Below, in pieces: positions 24,940 through 34,276 of a DNA stretch of 64,000 bases (within the stretch, counting starts at the first letter, position 1; each line of letters opens with the position of its first letter). The position numbers and the translations under genes are program-made. The stretch covers positions 2,108,001-2,172,000 of the forward strand of contig NZ_CP126257.1 of NCBI RefSeq assembly GCF_003234175.2. Direction: 5' to 3'. The notes below the pieces were generated by a model, which made no database searches, was not told where the DNA came from, and worked only from the letters and a program-made list of their open reading frames with translations. This stretch comes from Curtobacterium sp. MCSS17_007 (GTDB taxonomy: Bacteria > Actinomycetota > Actinomycetes > Actinomycetales > Microbacteriaceae).

Positions 24940-27093
24940 TCAGTCGACCCGGTAGATGTGCATGTCCAGACCGCCCTGCCGCAGGTCCCGCACCTCACGC
25001 AGGCACGCCGACGACACCGGCACGTCCGACAACACGTACTGCACGTTCTTCTGCGCGAACGAACTACACGCATCGAACGTCACCAACACCTGGTCGCGCA
25101 CCGGATTCGTCACCACCGGCTCCCCCGCACCCACCGTCCAGTTCACGTTCGCCAACCGGTTCCACGCGTTCTCGTACCTGCCCGACGGATCGATCTGGTG
25201 CCACATCTCACGCGGCGGGTACGTCTGCACGCCGTTGTACGCGGGCACCCCGGACTCCACCAGCATCGCCGTCTGCACCGTCGACCCGATCCCCACCCAC
25301 CGAGCACCAGGTTCCTTCGCCTCGATCGCCTCGATCGCACGACCCGCCTTCGTGTCCACCGGCAACTCGAACACCCCTCGGTACAACGGGTTGACCCCCA
25401 ACCCCACCAGCAACGTCGCCACCGTGAGCGCTGCGACGCCGGGCAGGACCAGACGGAAGCCGATCAGGACGACGGCGACGACGAGCAGCACCGCGACGAC
25501 CTTCCAGTGCGCGGCGGCTGCGAGTGCGGGCTCCTGCCCGCGGCGGAGCTCGTACCAGACGCACGCGACCGACGCGGCCGCGACGACACCGCCGGACAGG
25601 GCGACCCACCACCGTGTGCGGACGTGGTCGCGGTCGAGCCGCGCGACCGCGAGCCCGATGCCGATGACGGCGAGCAGGTCGAACGCGAGCCGGAGTCGTC
25701 CGTCGGTCGAGCGTGTCAGACCGAGCAGGTTCGCGATCGGCGTCCACCCGGGGACCAGCAGGAACAGCCACAGGACGGTGAGCACGACCAGGACCGAGAG
25801 CACCGGCCAGTCGAGCCGACGGGTGGACCCGGCGGCACGCGCCGCCACGACGGAGCGGACGAGCAGCCAGACGAGCACCGGCACCAGGAAGACGATCGTC
25901 ATGAGCGGCGCCGCGGCCTCGGACTGGTTCGGACCGAGCCCCTGCGCCACACCGTTCTGCAGCGCACCGCCGAAGGGCGCGCCGAAGACGGAGACGATCC
26001 CCTCCCGGTCGAGCGAGCCCGCGAACTCGGTGCGGTGCCCCGGGTAGACCGTGCCGAGGACCGCACGGACCGTGTCGAGCCGCGTCGCGACCCACACCAC
26101 GAGGACCACGGCGGCGGCGACCACCGCACCGACGAGCGGGGCCAACCCGACGAAGATGCGTCGCCACGACACCGCGGGCTGCGCAGCGGACGCGAGGACA
26201 CCGCCCGCTCCGACCGAACGGTCAGCACTGTCAGGGCTGCCCGTTGCGCCCGTCGCACGACGCACACGGAGCGCCGGCCATCGCATGCCGAGCACGAGTC
26301 CGATGGTGACGAACGCGACGACCACCACCGCGGGGACCGCGTACGGCACGTAGATCGACATCGCCAACGTCACCGTCAGGTAGCCCGCCACCCCAGCTGA
26401 CACCCACCGAGCCCACCGCGACGACGACCGCACACCCCACAGCACCGCGACCAACACCGCGAACGCCCACGCGTACGGGAAGATCGTCGTCGGCAGGAAC
26501 CACCACCCCACCAACGGGCTGAACCCCAACGCCACCGCCAACAACGCAGCCGTCACCGGCCGACGCGGCATCACCGTCACAAGGAACACGTACGCCCCGA
26601 CCAGCAACCCAGCGAACGGCAACCACCACCGCACCGCCATCCCCTGCGCCAGCGGCATCACCAGGAAACCCCACACGTGCGGCCGGAACAACGTCGACCA
26701 GTCCCACGACGGCAGATCGTTCTGGATCGTCGCGTCCATCCCGCCCGGCAACGTCTGGTTCACCACCGGGAACCCCTGCTGCACCTGCGACACGATCCAC
26801 GACGACTGCACCAACCACTCGTCCGTCCGGATCGGCCGCGGCTCACCCGCCATCAACCCCGGATCAGCACCCTGGCCGAAGAACCCCCAGTAGTTGCCCG
26901 TCGACGACCCCGAGATCCCCAACGCCGTCAGCACCCCCAACACCAGGACCACCAACACCGGGAACCACACCACGACCCACACCCGCGGCAACCCCGACAC
27001 CCGCGGCTCCACCCACCGAGCCACCCAGGCGGCGAACGACGAGACGGCTGCCGGGACCGTCGCCCGGGCCCGGTCGGTCGTACTGGTGCTCAT
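24940..27093 (-). CDS. Large polytopic membrane protein, DUF7657-like
   Basis: This 717-residue protein has about 13 membrane segments. After helix 1 comes an external loop, GEPRPIRTDEWLVQSSW, and QGFPVVNQTLPGGMDATIQ. This pattern is seen in large membrane proteins of actinobacterial polysaccharide loci (DUF7657-like, probably GT-C related). The last 150 residues are extracytoplasmic (SGVPAYNGVQTYPPREMWHQ) and contain two cysteines. The ATG overlaps the stop of the GT2/GT4 fusion gene (ATGA), so the two are coupled. The two ends of the gene use TTG for leucine and GGG for glycine far more than the middle, which suggests a mosaic origin. Substrate unknown. Confidence 0.8.
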   Translation of the reverse strand: MSTSTTDRARATVPAAVSSFAAWVARWVEPRVSGLPRVWVVVWFPVLVVLVLGVLTALGISGSSTGNYWGFFGQGADPGLMAGEPRPIRTDEWLVQSSWIVSQVQQGFPVVNQTLPGGMDATIQNDLPSWDWSTLFRPHVWGFLVMPLAQGMAVRWWLPFAGLLVGAYVFLVTVMPRRPVTAALLAVALGFSPLVGWWFLPTTIFPYAWAFAVLVAVLWGVRSSSRWARWVSAGVAGYLTVTLAMSIYVPYAVPAVVVVAFVTIGLVLGMRWPALRVRRATGATGSPDSADRSVGAGGVLASAAQPAVSWRRIFVGLAPLVGAVVAAAVVLVVWVATRLDTVRAVLGTVYPGHRTEFAGSLDREGIVSVFGAPFGGALQNGVAQGLGPNQSEAAAPLMTIVFLVPVLVWLLVRSVVAARAAGSTRRLDWPVLSVLVVLTVLWLFLLVPGWTPIANLLGLTRSTDGRLRLAFDLLAVIGIGLAVARLDRDHVRTRWWVALSGGVVAAASVACVWYELRRGQEPALAAAAHWKVVAVLLVVAVVLIGFRLVLPGVAALTVATLLVGLGVNPLYRGVFELPVDTKAGRAIEAIEAKEPGARWVGIGSTVQTAMLVESGVPAYNGVQTYPPREMWHQIDPSGRYENAWNRLANVNWTVGAGEPVVTNPVRDQVLVTFDACSSFAQKNVQYVLSDVPVSSACLREVRDLRQGGLDMHIYRVD

Positions 27094-29579
27094 CGGGTCG
27101 TGATGCGGTGCTTGACCTTGGCCGCGACGCTGCGCGGCCCCTCCGTCCGGAGGTAGTGCACCGCACGACCCAGGTCGTAGCGGATCCCGTGCAGCTTCCG
27201 ACGCTCCGGGACGCGCACGCGCATCTCGTGCGGCTCGGGCAGCCCGCTCGACGCGCGGACGGTCTTGTCCGCGGCCCGGATCGGGTTCCGGCAGAACTCG
27301 ACGAGCGGCTCGAGGACGTTCTCCCACGTGAACTGCTCGCGCACGCGTGCGACGTTCTGCACGAACCGGCCACGCGCGGGAGCGTCGAACAGCACCGTCT
27401 CCAGCGCGTCGGCCAGAGCGGTGACGTCCTGCTCGGGGACGACCACGCCGAGCCCCTCGGCGTCGACGAGCTCCGCGAAGGAGTCACCGCCGGTCGTGAC
27501 GATCGGCAGGGTCGCCCAGAGGTAGTCGAGGATGCGCGTCCGGAACGAGAACGTGGTCTCGAGGTGCTCGTAGTGCGTGGAGACCCCCGCGTCCGCCTCC
27601 GCGAGGTACGCGCCGCGCTCCTCGTAGGGGATCCAGGACTCGTTGAAGAACACGTTCTTCCCGGTCAGCCCGAGCGCGTCGGACTCCGCGCGGACCTTGG
27701 CCACGATGTCCATCTCGGGCACGTCGGGGTTCGGGTGCTGCACGCCCATGAAGAAGAGGCGGACCTCCGGGCGGCGCGCGGCGAGTTCACCCATCGAACG
27801 GACCAGCGTGATCGGGTCGAACCAGTCGTAGATCCCACCGCCCCAGACCACGAGCTTGTCGTCGGGTCCGATCCCGGGGACGACGCCCTTCACGACGTTG
27901 TCCGTGTGCACGGGCGGCGTCGAGGAGAGCCCGAACGGCACGACGCCGATCAGGCTCCGCAGCTCCGGGTCACGCGAGTAGGTGCGCGCGTTCACGCGGC
28001 CCGAACCGGCGAGCTGACCGAGCCAGAACAGGCGCTGCCGCTCGGAGGCGCAGATGAAGTAGTCCCCCAGCTCCAGCTGGTGGTTGAGCGTGTCGGAGGC
28101 GTCGAGGATCTGGCGGTCCCAGGCGTCGACGTCCTCGCTGCGACCCTGTTCGAGCTGCTCGAGGTGGAGCGGGTCGTAGACGTCGACCACGAGGATCTTC
28201 GCCGTCGACTCGAGCACGGGGAAGAGCCGGAGCGCGTGGCCCTGCACGATGATCACGTCCGCCCAGGCCTCGTGCTCGACCATCTGCCGCGGGTGGCGGT
28301 GCGGGACGGTGACGACCTCGTAGGCGGGGTCGATCTGCGACGATCGCGTCAGGCTGATCACGCGGACGTCGTGCTCCCCGGACAGCTGCTTCGCCATGTT
28401 CGTGGCCCGGATCGCCGGCCCGGCCATCTTCTCGCCGATGGCGTCACCGGTGACGATGAGCACGCGCCGGCGCTGCCCCACCTCGAGCACGCCGAGCGAG
28501 TGCACGATCTTGTCGTACCCGGCGAGGTAGGACTCGATCGGGTAGGCGGGCTCGTCGCGGTTGCCGAAGAGCCGGAGGAGCTCGCGGTCGCTCTTGACGC
28601 GCGTCGCCTGCACCTCGCGACGGGACTCCGTCATCGACGGCAGTTCCTCGACGAAGCGGTCGATGCCGAAGATCCCGGCCATCGTGGTCTTCGAGACCGG
28701 CAGGTCCGGCTCGGCGTCGTTGCCGGGGCGTCGGATGTCGAGCGAGGAGGAGTCGAGCTCGCCGCGTCCGATCGCTCGTCGGACGGCGAGCGCGAGGGCA
28801 CCGGGCAGCGCGGCCCGGAGCTGCTCGTCGCCGAGGTTCTTGTAGAGGGTGAACAGGGCGTTCCGCTCGAGCAGGTAGGTCTCGCGGAACGACCCGAGCT
28901 TGTTCATGGACGCGTGGTGCTTGTGGTAGGCGACCGAGCGCGGCTGGTAGCGGAAGCGCCAGCCGAGCAGGTTGAGGCGCCACCCCAGGTCGACGTCCTC
29001 GTAGAACATGAAGTAGCGGTCGTCGAAGCCGCCGAGCTGCTCGAACAGGTCGGCACGGATGAACATCGCCGCGCCCGTGCCGAACAGCACGTCGGTCTCG
29101 TTCTCCCACCGGCCGGTGTCCGGGGACCCGGCGTGCGGCTTGTAGCCCATGCCGTACCAGGTCATCGCAGCCTCGGTGAAGTCGATGTCGACGCCCTCCC
29201 AGTCGAGCACCTTGCTCGCCACGGCGCCGATGTCACGACCGGAGGCGAAGGTCGCGACCGCCTCTCGGATCCAGCTGCGGTCCGGGCGCGCGTCGTTGTT
29301 GAGGAACGCGACGTACTCGCCCGAGGTGTGCGCGACGCCGAGGTTGCAGCCGCCGGTGAAGCCCAGGTTCCCACCGGCCTCCACGAGGGTGAACGGCAGG
29401 TCAGACGCCTTGAGTCGGCCGACGTGCTCCGGCCCGGACTCGTTGTCGACGACGACGATCTCGAGCTTGTCCGCCGGCCAGTCCTGGTCCACCAGTCCGG
29501 CGATGCTCGTGAGGGTGTCGTCCGTGCCCTTGTAGTTCACCAGGACGACGGAGACGACCCCCGCCTTGCGCTCGCTCAC
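27090..29579 (-). CDS. Two-domain glycosyltransferase (GT2 plus GT4-like)
   Basis: This 829-residue protein carries two transferase domains. Residues 8-260 are a GT2 domain with VVVDNESGPE, GGNLGFTGGCNLGV, the metal site LNNDARPD (94-96) and MFYEDVDLGWR. From about residue 373 a GT-B fold begins (RRRVLIVTGDAIGEKMAGPA) with KLVVWGGGIYDWFDP and SFRTRILDYLWATLPIVTTG for the donor site. It probably adds two consecutive sugars, the GT2 part being rhamnosyltransferase-like. The GTG start at 29579 has AGGG upstream. It is transcribed ahead of, and coupled to, the membrane protein at 24940. Confidence 0.88.
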   Translation of the reverse strand: MSERKAGVVSVVLVNYKGTDDTLTSIAGLVDQDWPADKLEIVVVDNESGPEHVGRLKASDLPFTLVEAGGNLGFTGGCNLGVAHTSGEYVAFLNNDARPDRSWIREAVATFASGRDIGAVASKVLDWEGVDIDFTEAAMTWYGMGYKPHAGSPDTGRWENETDVLFGTGAAMFIRADLFEQLGGFDDRYFMFYEDVDLGWRLNLLGWRFRYQPRSVAYHKHHASMNKLGSFRETYLLERNALFTLYKNLGDEQLRAALPGALALAVRRAIGRGELDSSSLDIRRPGNDAEPDLPVSKTTMAGIFGIDRFVEELPSMTESRREVQATRVKSDRELLRLFGNRDEPAYPIESYLAGYDKIVHSLGVLEVGQRRRVLIVTGDAIGEKMAGPAIRATNMAKQLSGEHDVRVISLTRSSQIDPAYEVVTVPHRHPRQMVEHEAWADVIIVQGHALRLFPVLESTAKILVVDVYDPLHLEQLEQGRSEDVDAWDRQILDASDTLNHQLELGDYFICASERQRLFWLGQLAGSGRVNARTYSRDPELRSLIGVVPFGLSSTPPVHTDNVVKGVVPGIGPDDKLVVWGGGIYDWFDPITLVRSMGELAARRPEVRLFFMGVQHPNPDVPEMDIVAKVRAESDALGLTGKNVFFNESWIPYEERGAYLAEADAGVSTHYEHLETTFSFRTRILDYLWATLPIVTTGGDSFAELVDAEGLGVVVPEQDVTALADALETVLFDAPARGRFVQNVARVREQFTWENVLEPLVEFCRNPIRAADKTVRASSGLPEPHEMRVRVPERRKLHGIRYDLGRAVHYLRTEGPRSVAAKVKHRITTR

Positions 29580-29645
29580 TCGAACCCTTTCGTCAGGCTG
29601 TCCGGCCCGTGCAGGACCGCCACGACGGTCTGTCGTGCGGGGAAC

Positions 29646-29651
29646 ACCCTA
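29646..29651 (-). promoter_or_regulatory. Possible -10 element for the GT2/GT4 operon
   Basis: TAGGGT on the minus strand lies 66 bases before the GTG at 29579, giving a leader of about 60 bases with an AGGG ribosome site. Confidence 0.35.
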
Positions 29652-29702
29652 CAAGGCGTGCCGGAGCACGGCCCGCCACCCGCCGTGCGATCGTCTCTGC
29701 GG

Positions 29703-29708
29703 CATGAT
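29703..29708 (+). promoter_or_regulatory. Possible -10 element for the divergent glycosyltransferase gene
   Basis: CATGAT is followed by GGAGCG and the ATG at 29715, with the same six-base spacing as other leaderless candidates. Confidence 0.35.
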
Positions 29709-29714
29709 GGAGCG

Positions 29715-31001
29715 ATGCCCGAACAGCACACGACGGCCGACGATCAGGCAGCGCTCTACCGTGCGCTCGCGAACGGGGAACACCGTTCCGGACCACGTGG
29801 CACGATCGCCTTCGCCGTCTCCACCGACGACGTCGACGCCGGCGCCGGTGACCTCTACGTCGCCCTCGGCCTCGCCAAGTACCTGCAACGGCTCGGGTGG
29901 GGTGTCTGCACATGGCCGACGAGCCGGTGGGACACCGCCGTGCCCGAGGACGTCACCGTCGTGGTGTCGATGATCGAGTCGTTCGTGCCCGGCCTCGTGC
30001 CCGCGCAGACCCCCGTCGTGGCGTGGGTGCGCAACTGGACCGAGGTCTGGGCGGCGCTGCCGTACCTGGACCAGTTCGACGCGGTCTGGGCGTCCTCGTC
30101 CGCTGCTCGGGACCGCGTCGCCGAGTCCTACACGGGACCGACCCGGGTCCTCCCCATCGGCGTCGACCTGGAGCTCTTCTCCGGTCCGCGCCCCGACGCG
30201 GACGTCGGACCGATCGACGTGTTGACCACGGTGAACTTCTGGGGCGCCGAGCGCGCCGGGACCGCGGCCATCGACGTCCTCGCGGAGTCCCGCGCGGTCG
30301 TCTGGTACGGCGCGAACCGGGAGCACCTCCCCCGGTCGGCTCGGATCGACCACCGCGGACGCGCGTCGTTCTTCGACCTCCCCGCCGTGTACGGGGCGGC
30401 CTCCGTGGTCGTCGACGACGTCATCCCTCCGGCCCGTGCCTACGCCACGCACAACTCGCGACTCTACGAAGGACTGGCCTCCGGGGCGCTCGTCGTCACG
30501 AACTGCGCCGAGGGACTCGAGGAACTCGGTCTGCGCGACGTCCCGACCTACACCGACGGTCCGTCGCTGGTCGCAGCGGTCACGGACGTCGACCGCGCGC
30601 TCGCCGACCGGCTGCGGACCGTCGTGGTCGAGCGGCACTCGTACGCGAGCCGCGCGGCCACGGTGGACGCCGACCTGCAGGTGGTCCTCGACGAGCACCG
30701 CGCCCAGCCGCGACCCGACCGCGGCCCGCTGCTCGTCTGGGCGACCCACCTGCAGGAGCGGCTCCGGAACGCGGAGCGCGACCGTGACGTGCACATGGCC
30801 GGGGTCCACGACATCAACGAACGGCTCCTCTCCGCCCTCGCCGCCGTCGAGGACGGCGGTCGGACGATCGCCGCACGGACCGCCGAACGTGACGCCGCGA
30901 TCGCGGAACGGGACCTGCTCGCGACGCGGCTCGACGAGGTCACCCGGAGCCGCGCCTACCGGCTCGCCCACCGTGTCGGGGAGCTCCGCAGGCACGTCTG
31001 A
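29715..31001 (+). CDS. GT-B type glycosyltransferase-like protein with C-terminal coiled coil
   Basis: This 428-residue protein begins with an acceptor-side Rossmann domain (TIAFAVSTDDVDAGAGDLYV, ALGLAKYLQRLGWGV). A donor domain follows, with RVLPIGVDLELF, ASVVVDDVIPPARAYATHNS and RLYEGLASGALVVTNCAEGL, like the CgeB/GT4-type pattern. Residues about 345-428 form a charged coiled coil (ERLRNAERDRDV, TAERDAAIAERDLLATRLDE) that may mediate oligomerisation or anchoring. The frame is open for several kb upstream on this strand, but only because the opposite-strand gene has high GC; the start is ATG 29715. The acceptor is unknown. Confidence 0.82.
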   Translation: MPEQHTTADDQAALYRALANGEHRSGPRGTIAFAVSTDDVDAGAGDLYVALGLAKYLQRLGWGVCTWPTSRWDTAVPEDVTVVVSMIESFVPGLVPAQTPVVAWVRNWTEVWAALPYLDQFDAVWASSSAARDRVAESYTGPTRVLPIGVDLELFSGPRPDADVGPIDVLTTVNFWGAERAGTAAIDVLAESRAVVWYGANREHLPRSARIDHRGRASFFDLPAVYGAASVVVDDVIPPARAYATHNSRLYEGLASGALVVTNCAEGLEELGLRDVPTYTDGPSLVAAVTDVDRALADRLRTVVVERHSYASRAATVDADLQVVLDEHRAQPRPDRGPLLVWATHLQERLRNAERDRDVHMAGVHDINERLLSALAAVEDGGRTIAARTAERDAAIAERDLLATRLDEVTRSRAYRLAHRVGELRRHV

Positions 31002-31034
31002 CCGCGACGGCTCGGCGCGCTCCGCGCCGGACGC

Positions 31035-31076
31035 ACGAGAGCGGGCCCGACGCCGTGGCGTCGGGCCCGCTCTCGT
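31035..31076. terminator. Perfect 20-base-pair bidirectional hairpin
   Basis: Twenty bases at 31035-31054 pair exactly with 31057-31076, leaving a two-base GT turn. It separates the plus-strand glycosyltransferase from the convergent secreted protein gene. Confidence 0.8.
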
Positions 31077-31087
31077 CTGCGGTCTCG

Positions 31088-33529
31088 CTACCGCACCGTG
31101 ACCGTGCGGCAGTCCGCGACGTTCGACCCGGCACCGGTGTTGATCGCGAAGGTGCAGACCTGGTGCTGCCCCGCCGTGAAGCCCGTCAGCGTCTGGCCGA
31201 ACTGGTGGTTCGCGCCGTACGCCTTCCCGAACGCGTCCGCGAGACTCGGCTTCGCGGCATCCGCCTGGATGCTCGAGGCGCCGACCCCGTCGACGTAGGT
31301 GTCGATCCGGACCGGACCGGCGGTGTCCGGGTCGACGGCCCATCCGCGGGTCGTGATCGAGCCGGCCGCGCGAGACGCCACCTCGTCGATGTACAGCGAC
31401 GGCGACCCGGTCAGCATCGGGACCGTGGCGCACTGCGTGGTGTCCGCGCCGCCGCCGACGTTCCTCGCGGTCGTGCAGACCTGGTGGCTGCCGGGCCCGA
31501 CGTCGGTGAGCGTCGCGGCGAACTGGTGCTTCGAGCCGTACCCGGGGAACGCGCCGGCGAGCGAGGGCTTGTCGATGTTCGCGGTCGTGGTGCCGGCGGG
31601 CTGCCCGTCGAGCGTGAACGACACGGCGAGGGGCGACACGACGTCGGGGTCGATCGCCCAACCCCGCACGGTCACGGTCCCGATCGCGGTCGCGCTCCTC
31701 TGGTCCAGGTTGAGCATCGGCGACCCGGTGGGCTGCTGCACGGTGCGGCAGACCCAGGTCGCCCCGTTCCCTCCGGCCGCGTCGATCGCGGCCAGGCACA
31801 TCTCGTGCGGCACCGACGGCGTGAGTCCGGTCAGGTTCACGGTGAACTGGTGGTTCGCGCCGTACCCGGGGAAGGCAGTCGCGATTCCGGGCTTCGACAG
31901 GTTCGCGGTGGTGCTCGCCCGACCCGCACCGTCGATGTACACGTCCACACGAACCGGACCGGTGGTGTCGGGGTCGATCGCCCACCCACGGACCGTCATG
32001 GCCCCGGGTGCCCTCGAGTCCGCCTGGTCGATGTTCACCTGCGGCGACCCGCTCGGCCGGGTGACGGATGCGCAGCCGATCGAACGGTCCGATCCGGACC
32101 CGGCGCGCTCGACCCCGATCACGCAGACCGAGTGCGTACCGGGCGAGACTCCCGAGATGGTCCCGGAGAACATGTGTGCGTCCCCGAACCCGGGCTTCGC
32201 GGTACCGAGTCCGGGCTTCGCCTGGTTCGCGGTCCAGGTGGCCCTGGTGGTCCCGTCCACCGTCACGCGCACCGCGATCGAGTCGGCGGTGTCGGGGTCG
32301 ACCGCCCACCCACGGATGCTGATCGTGTCGGCTGCGGCGCTCGTCGCGTCGATGACCCCGGTCGGCGACCCGCCCTCGATCGAGAAGGTGGCGCACTGGA
32401 ACTGGGCGTTGGACCCGGCTCCGGCGTTGATGCCCCACGCACAGACCTCGTGGCTGCCCGGTTGCAACCCGGCGAGCGTCACCTTGAAGCCGTGCCGCGT
32501 GTTCGTCGCGCCCAGCTGCCCGGCGAGCGACGGGGTGTCCACGTCGGCCTGGACGCTCGCCGCGCCCTTGCCGTCGACGTAGAAGTCGGTCCGGATCGGG
32601 CCGGTCGTGTCCGGGTCGACCGCCCAGCCGGTGACGACGGCCTGTCGCAGACCGGTCGCGATGCCGGTGATCGCCCCGGTCGGCGCGTTGCCACCGGTCG
32701 TCGAGCCGAACCAGTCGGTGTACATGCGCCAGAAGTTGCGGTTGCCGTACGCAGAGCAGGAGTCGCCCGTCCCGTACAGGTTGTTCATCGCCGCCTGGTT
32801 CGGCGTGTACGGCGTGTAGATGTACAGCGCCGCCGTCGCCTGGTTCTGGATGTACACCTGCTTCGTGCCGCAGGACGCGTTCGGGTTGTACAGGATCGTG
32901 TTCGTCCGGCCCGCCTGGTAGGCCCACGAGGTCTGGCTCGCCTTGTACCGCTGGAACTGCAGACCCGCCGCGTACACCTGGGCGAAGAACCCGTTGTAGG
33001 CCGGGTCGCAGGGAGCGGTGTCCGGGCACGCGAACCCGGTCGCGTGCGCGTACATGTAGTTCGTCGGTGCCGACGACGTGACGATCGCCTGCTCCTTCTG
33101 CAGGAGCACGAGCAGCACCTTCTGGCTGATGCCGCAGGCACGCGCCACGCCGTCGATGATCTGTGCGGCCGTCATGCGCCCGCCACCGACCTGGGCGCAC
33201 CGCCCGGCCACCGCGGCGACCGTGCGGGTGTCCTGCTGGTAGTTGCGGAGGCACGCCGGACCGGAGCTCGCTCGGCACGTCGGGACCTGCTGGTCCAGGA
33301 AGTACTGCACCTGCGCGCCGTTGAGGGCGTTCGCGTTGTAGAAGTTCGCGTCGCTGATGATGTAGCCGGGATCGAAGGCGCTCGCGGTCGCCGCGTCGGC
33401 GGCTTCGGGACCCGCGGTCGTGGCGATCCCGCTCAGCCCGGCGGCGAGGACGACGACGGCCGTGAGTCGTGCGACCCAGGACCGGAGTCGACCGGACGGT
33501 CGACTGGTGGGAACGGTGACGGGGTTCAC
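31088..33529 (-). CDS. Secreted protein: lysozyme-like N-terminal domain and five GWA(V/I)DPD repeats
   Basis: This 813-residue protein has a signal peptide (residues 1-46, ending EAADA). A roughly 240-residue domain follows with FDPGYIISDANFYNANALNG, then ISQKVLLVLLQKEQAIVTSS, GFFAQVYAAGLQFQRYK and NFWRMYTDWFG. The QKEQ helix resembles the catalytic-Glu helix of lysozyme/glucosaminidase-like folds, but the family is not certain. Five repeats of about 105 residues make up the rest. Each has GWA(V/I)DPD, a (V/I/L)DG turn, PGYGANH-like loops and a paired cysteine (HxVC...C). The GTG start overlaps the stop of the lipoprotein gene (GTGA). It is likely a wall-associated hydrolase or adhesin. Confidence 0.83.
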   Translation of the reverse strand: MNPVTVPTSRPSGRLRSWVARLTAVVVLAAGLSGIATTAGPEAADAATASAFDPGYIISDANFYNANALNGAQVQYFLDQQVPTCRASSGPACLRNYQQDTRTVAAVAGRCAQVGGGRMTAAQIIDGVARACGISQKVLLVLLQKEQAIVTSSAPTNYMYAHATGFACPDTAPCDPAYNGFFAQVYAAGLQFQRYKASQTSWAYQAGRTNTILYNPNASCGTKQVYIQNQATAALYIYTPYTPNQAAMNNLYGTGDSCSAYGNRNFWRMYTDWFGSTTGGNAPTGAITGIATGLRQAVVTGWAVDPDTTGPIRTDFYVDGKGAASVQADVDTPSLAGQLGATNTRHGFKVTLAGLQPGSHEVCAWGINAGAGSNAQFQCATFSIEGGSPTGVIDATSAAADTISIRGWAVDPDTADSIAVRVTVDGTTRATWTANQAKPGLGTAKPGFGDAHMFSGTISGVSPGTHSVCVIGVERAGSGSDRSIGCASVTRPSGSPQVNIDQADSRAPGAMTVRGWAIDPDTTGPVRVDVYIDGAGRASTTANLSKPGIATAFPGYGANHQFTVNLTGLTPSVPHEMCLAAIDAAGGNGATWVCRTVQQPTGSPMLNLDQRSATAIGTVTVRGWAIDPDVVSPLAVSFTLDGQPAGTTTANIDKPSLAGAFPGYGSKHQFAATLTDVGPGSHQVCTTARNVGGGADTTQCATVPMLTGSPSLYIDEVASRAAGSITTRGWAVDPDTAGPVRIDTYVDGVGASSIQADAAKPSLADAFGKAYGANHQFGQTLTGFTAGQHQVCTFAINTGAGSNVADCRTVTVR

Positions 33530-34080
33530 GGGACCTCCACGGTCGTGGCTTCCGAAGCGACGGTCTTGCCGTCGAGCGTGTAGGAGAGGGTCACCGTCCA
33601 GCTCCCGGACGCGACCTGCGAACGGGGGAAGGAGACCTGTGCGCAGTTGACGCTCGAGGCGGCGTCGACGGCCTCGCTGGTCACCGAACGCTCGGTGCCG
33701 CCGGACCGCACCGTGAAGCGGCACGTGCCGGACGCGTCCGTGGTGCCGCTGACGATGCCGACCGCCTGCAGCGAGGAGGACGAGGCGTCCCACCCTGCGT
33801 AGGTGACCAGTGCCGTCGCCGGGAAGTCCGACGGGGGCGCGTCGGTCGTCCGTGTCGCAGGTGTCTGGCTCGGGATGGGGATCGTCGACGACTCGTCCGT
33901 CGGCGAGGGCGACGACGACGTGGGTGGCGTCGTGGTCGGCCCCGCGGAGGCGGACGCAGATGCGGATGCGGACTTCGTGGGTCGTCCGCCGTCGTCGTCA
34001 CCGGACGAGCACGCGGTGAGCGTGATCGCCGCGAGTGCCGCGAGGGCGAGCGCAGGGATGAGGGGGTGAGCGCGGTGCAC
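33526..34080 (-). CDS. Small lipoprotein with Ser/Thr/Pro linker
   Basis: This 184-residue protein has a lipoprotein signal, PALALAALAAITLTAC, with lipidated Cys24 in the lipobox LTAC. An acidic patch, a SASASASASA and Pro/Thr/Ser-rich linker to about residue 80, and a roughly 100-residue domain with two cysteines (TCRFTV, NCAQV) complete it. GTG 34080 is chosen because it places the signal at the N-terminus; ATG 34137 would add 19 residues. It is translationally coupled (GTGA) to the secreted repeat protein, so the two probably act together at the cell surface. No family recognised. Confidence 0.78.
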   Translation of the reverse strand: MHRAHPLIPALALAALAAITLTACSSGDDDGGRPTKSASASASASAGPTTTPPTSSSPSPTDESSTIPIPSQTPATRTTDAPPSDFPATALVTYAGWDASSSSLQAVGIVSGTTDASGTCRFTVRSGGTERSVTSEAVDAASSVNCAQVSFPRSQVASGSWTVTLSYTLDGKTVASEATTVEVP

Positions 34081-34276
34081 GGGACCGTCCGTTGTGCTGG
34101 GGGCGGACAAGAGGGTGAAGGGCTCGGGTTGGGACAACTGTAAACCAGGGGTTGAAGTTCTGGGCGGGCCCGCCGCGCATCACCCCCGGACCGGGGTCAC
34201 CGCGACGGTACGGCGGCCCGTCCGACGGGCACGGCTACACTGTCGAGGTTCCCCCGGTCCCCGAACGAAGAGTGTG
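34081..34276. promoter_or_regulatory. Divergent control region of the lipoprotein and exporter operons
   Basis: This 196-base gap holds an AT-richer stretch, CAACTGTAAACCAGGGGTTG (34136-34155), whose ends (CAAC and GTTG) are inverted and which could be a promoter or operator for the minus-strand lipoprotein. TACACT at 34236-34241 is a candidate -10 for the exporter on the plus strand. No gene is seen in it. Confidence 0.35.

Noticed and set aside
27108..29714. Plus-strand open frame ahead of the glycosyltransferase at 29715
   Set aside because: It mirrors the GT2/GT4 gene on the other strand and reads as low-complexity charged sequence. High GC removes stop codons.
33950..33980. Short direct repeats coding for SASASASASA in the lipoprotein
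   Set aside because: They are in frame and form an ordinary low-complexity linker, not a mobile or regulatory repeat.
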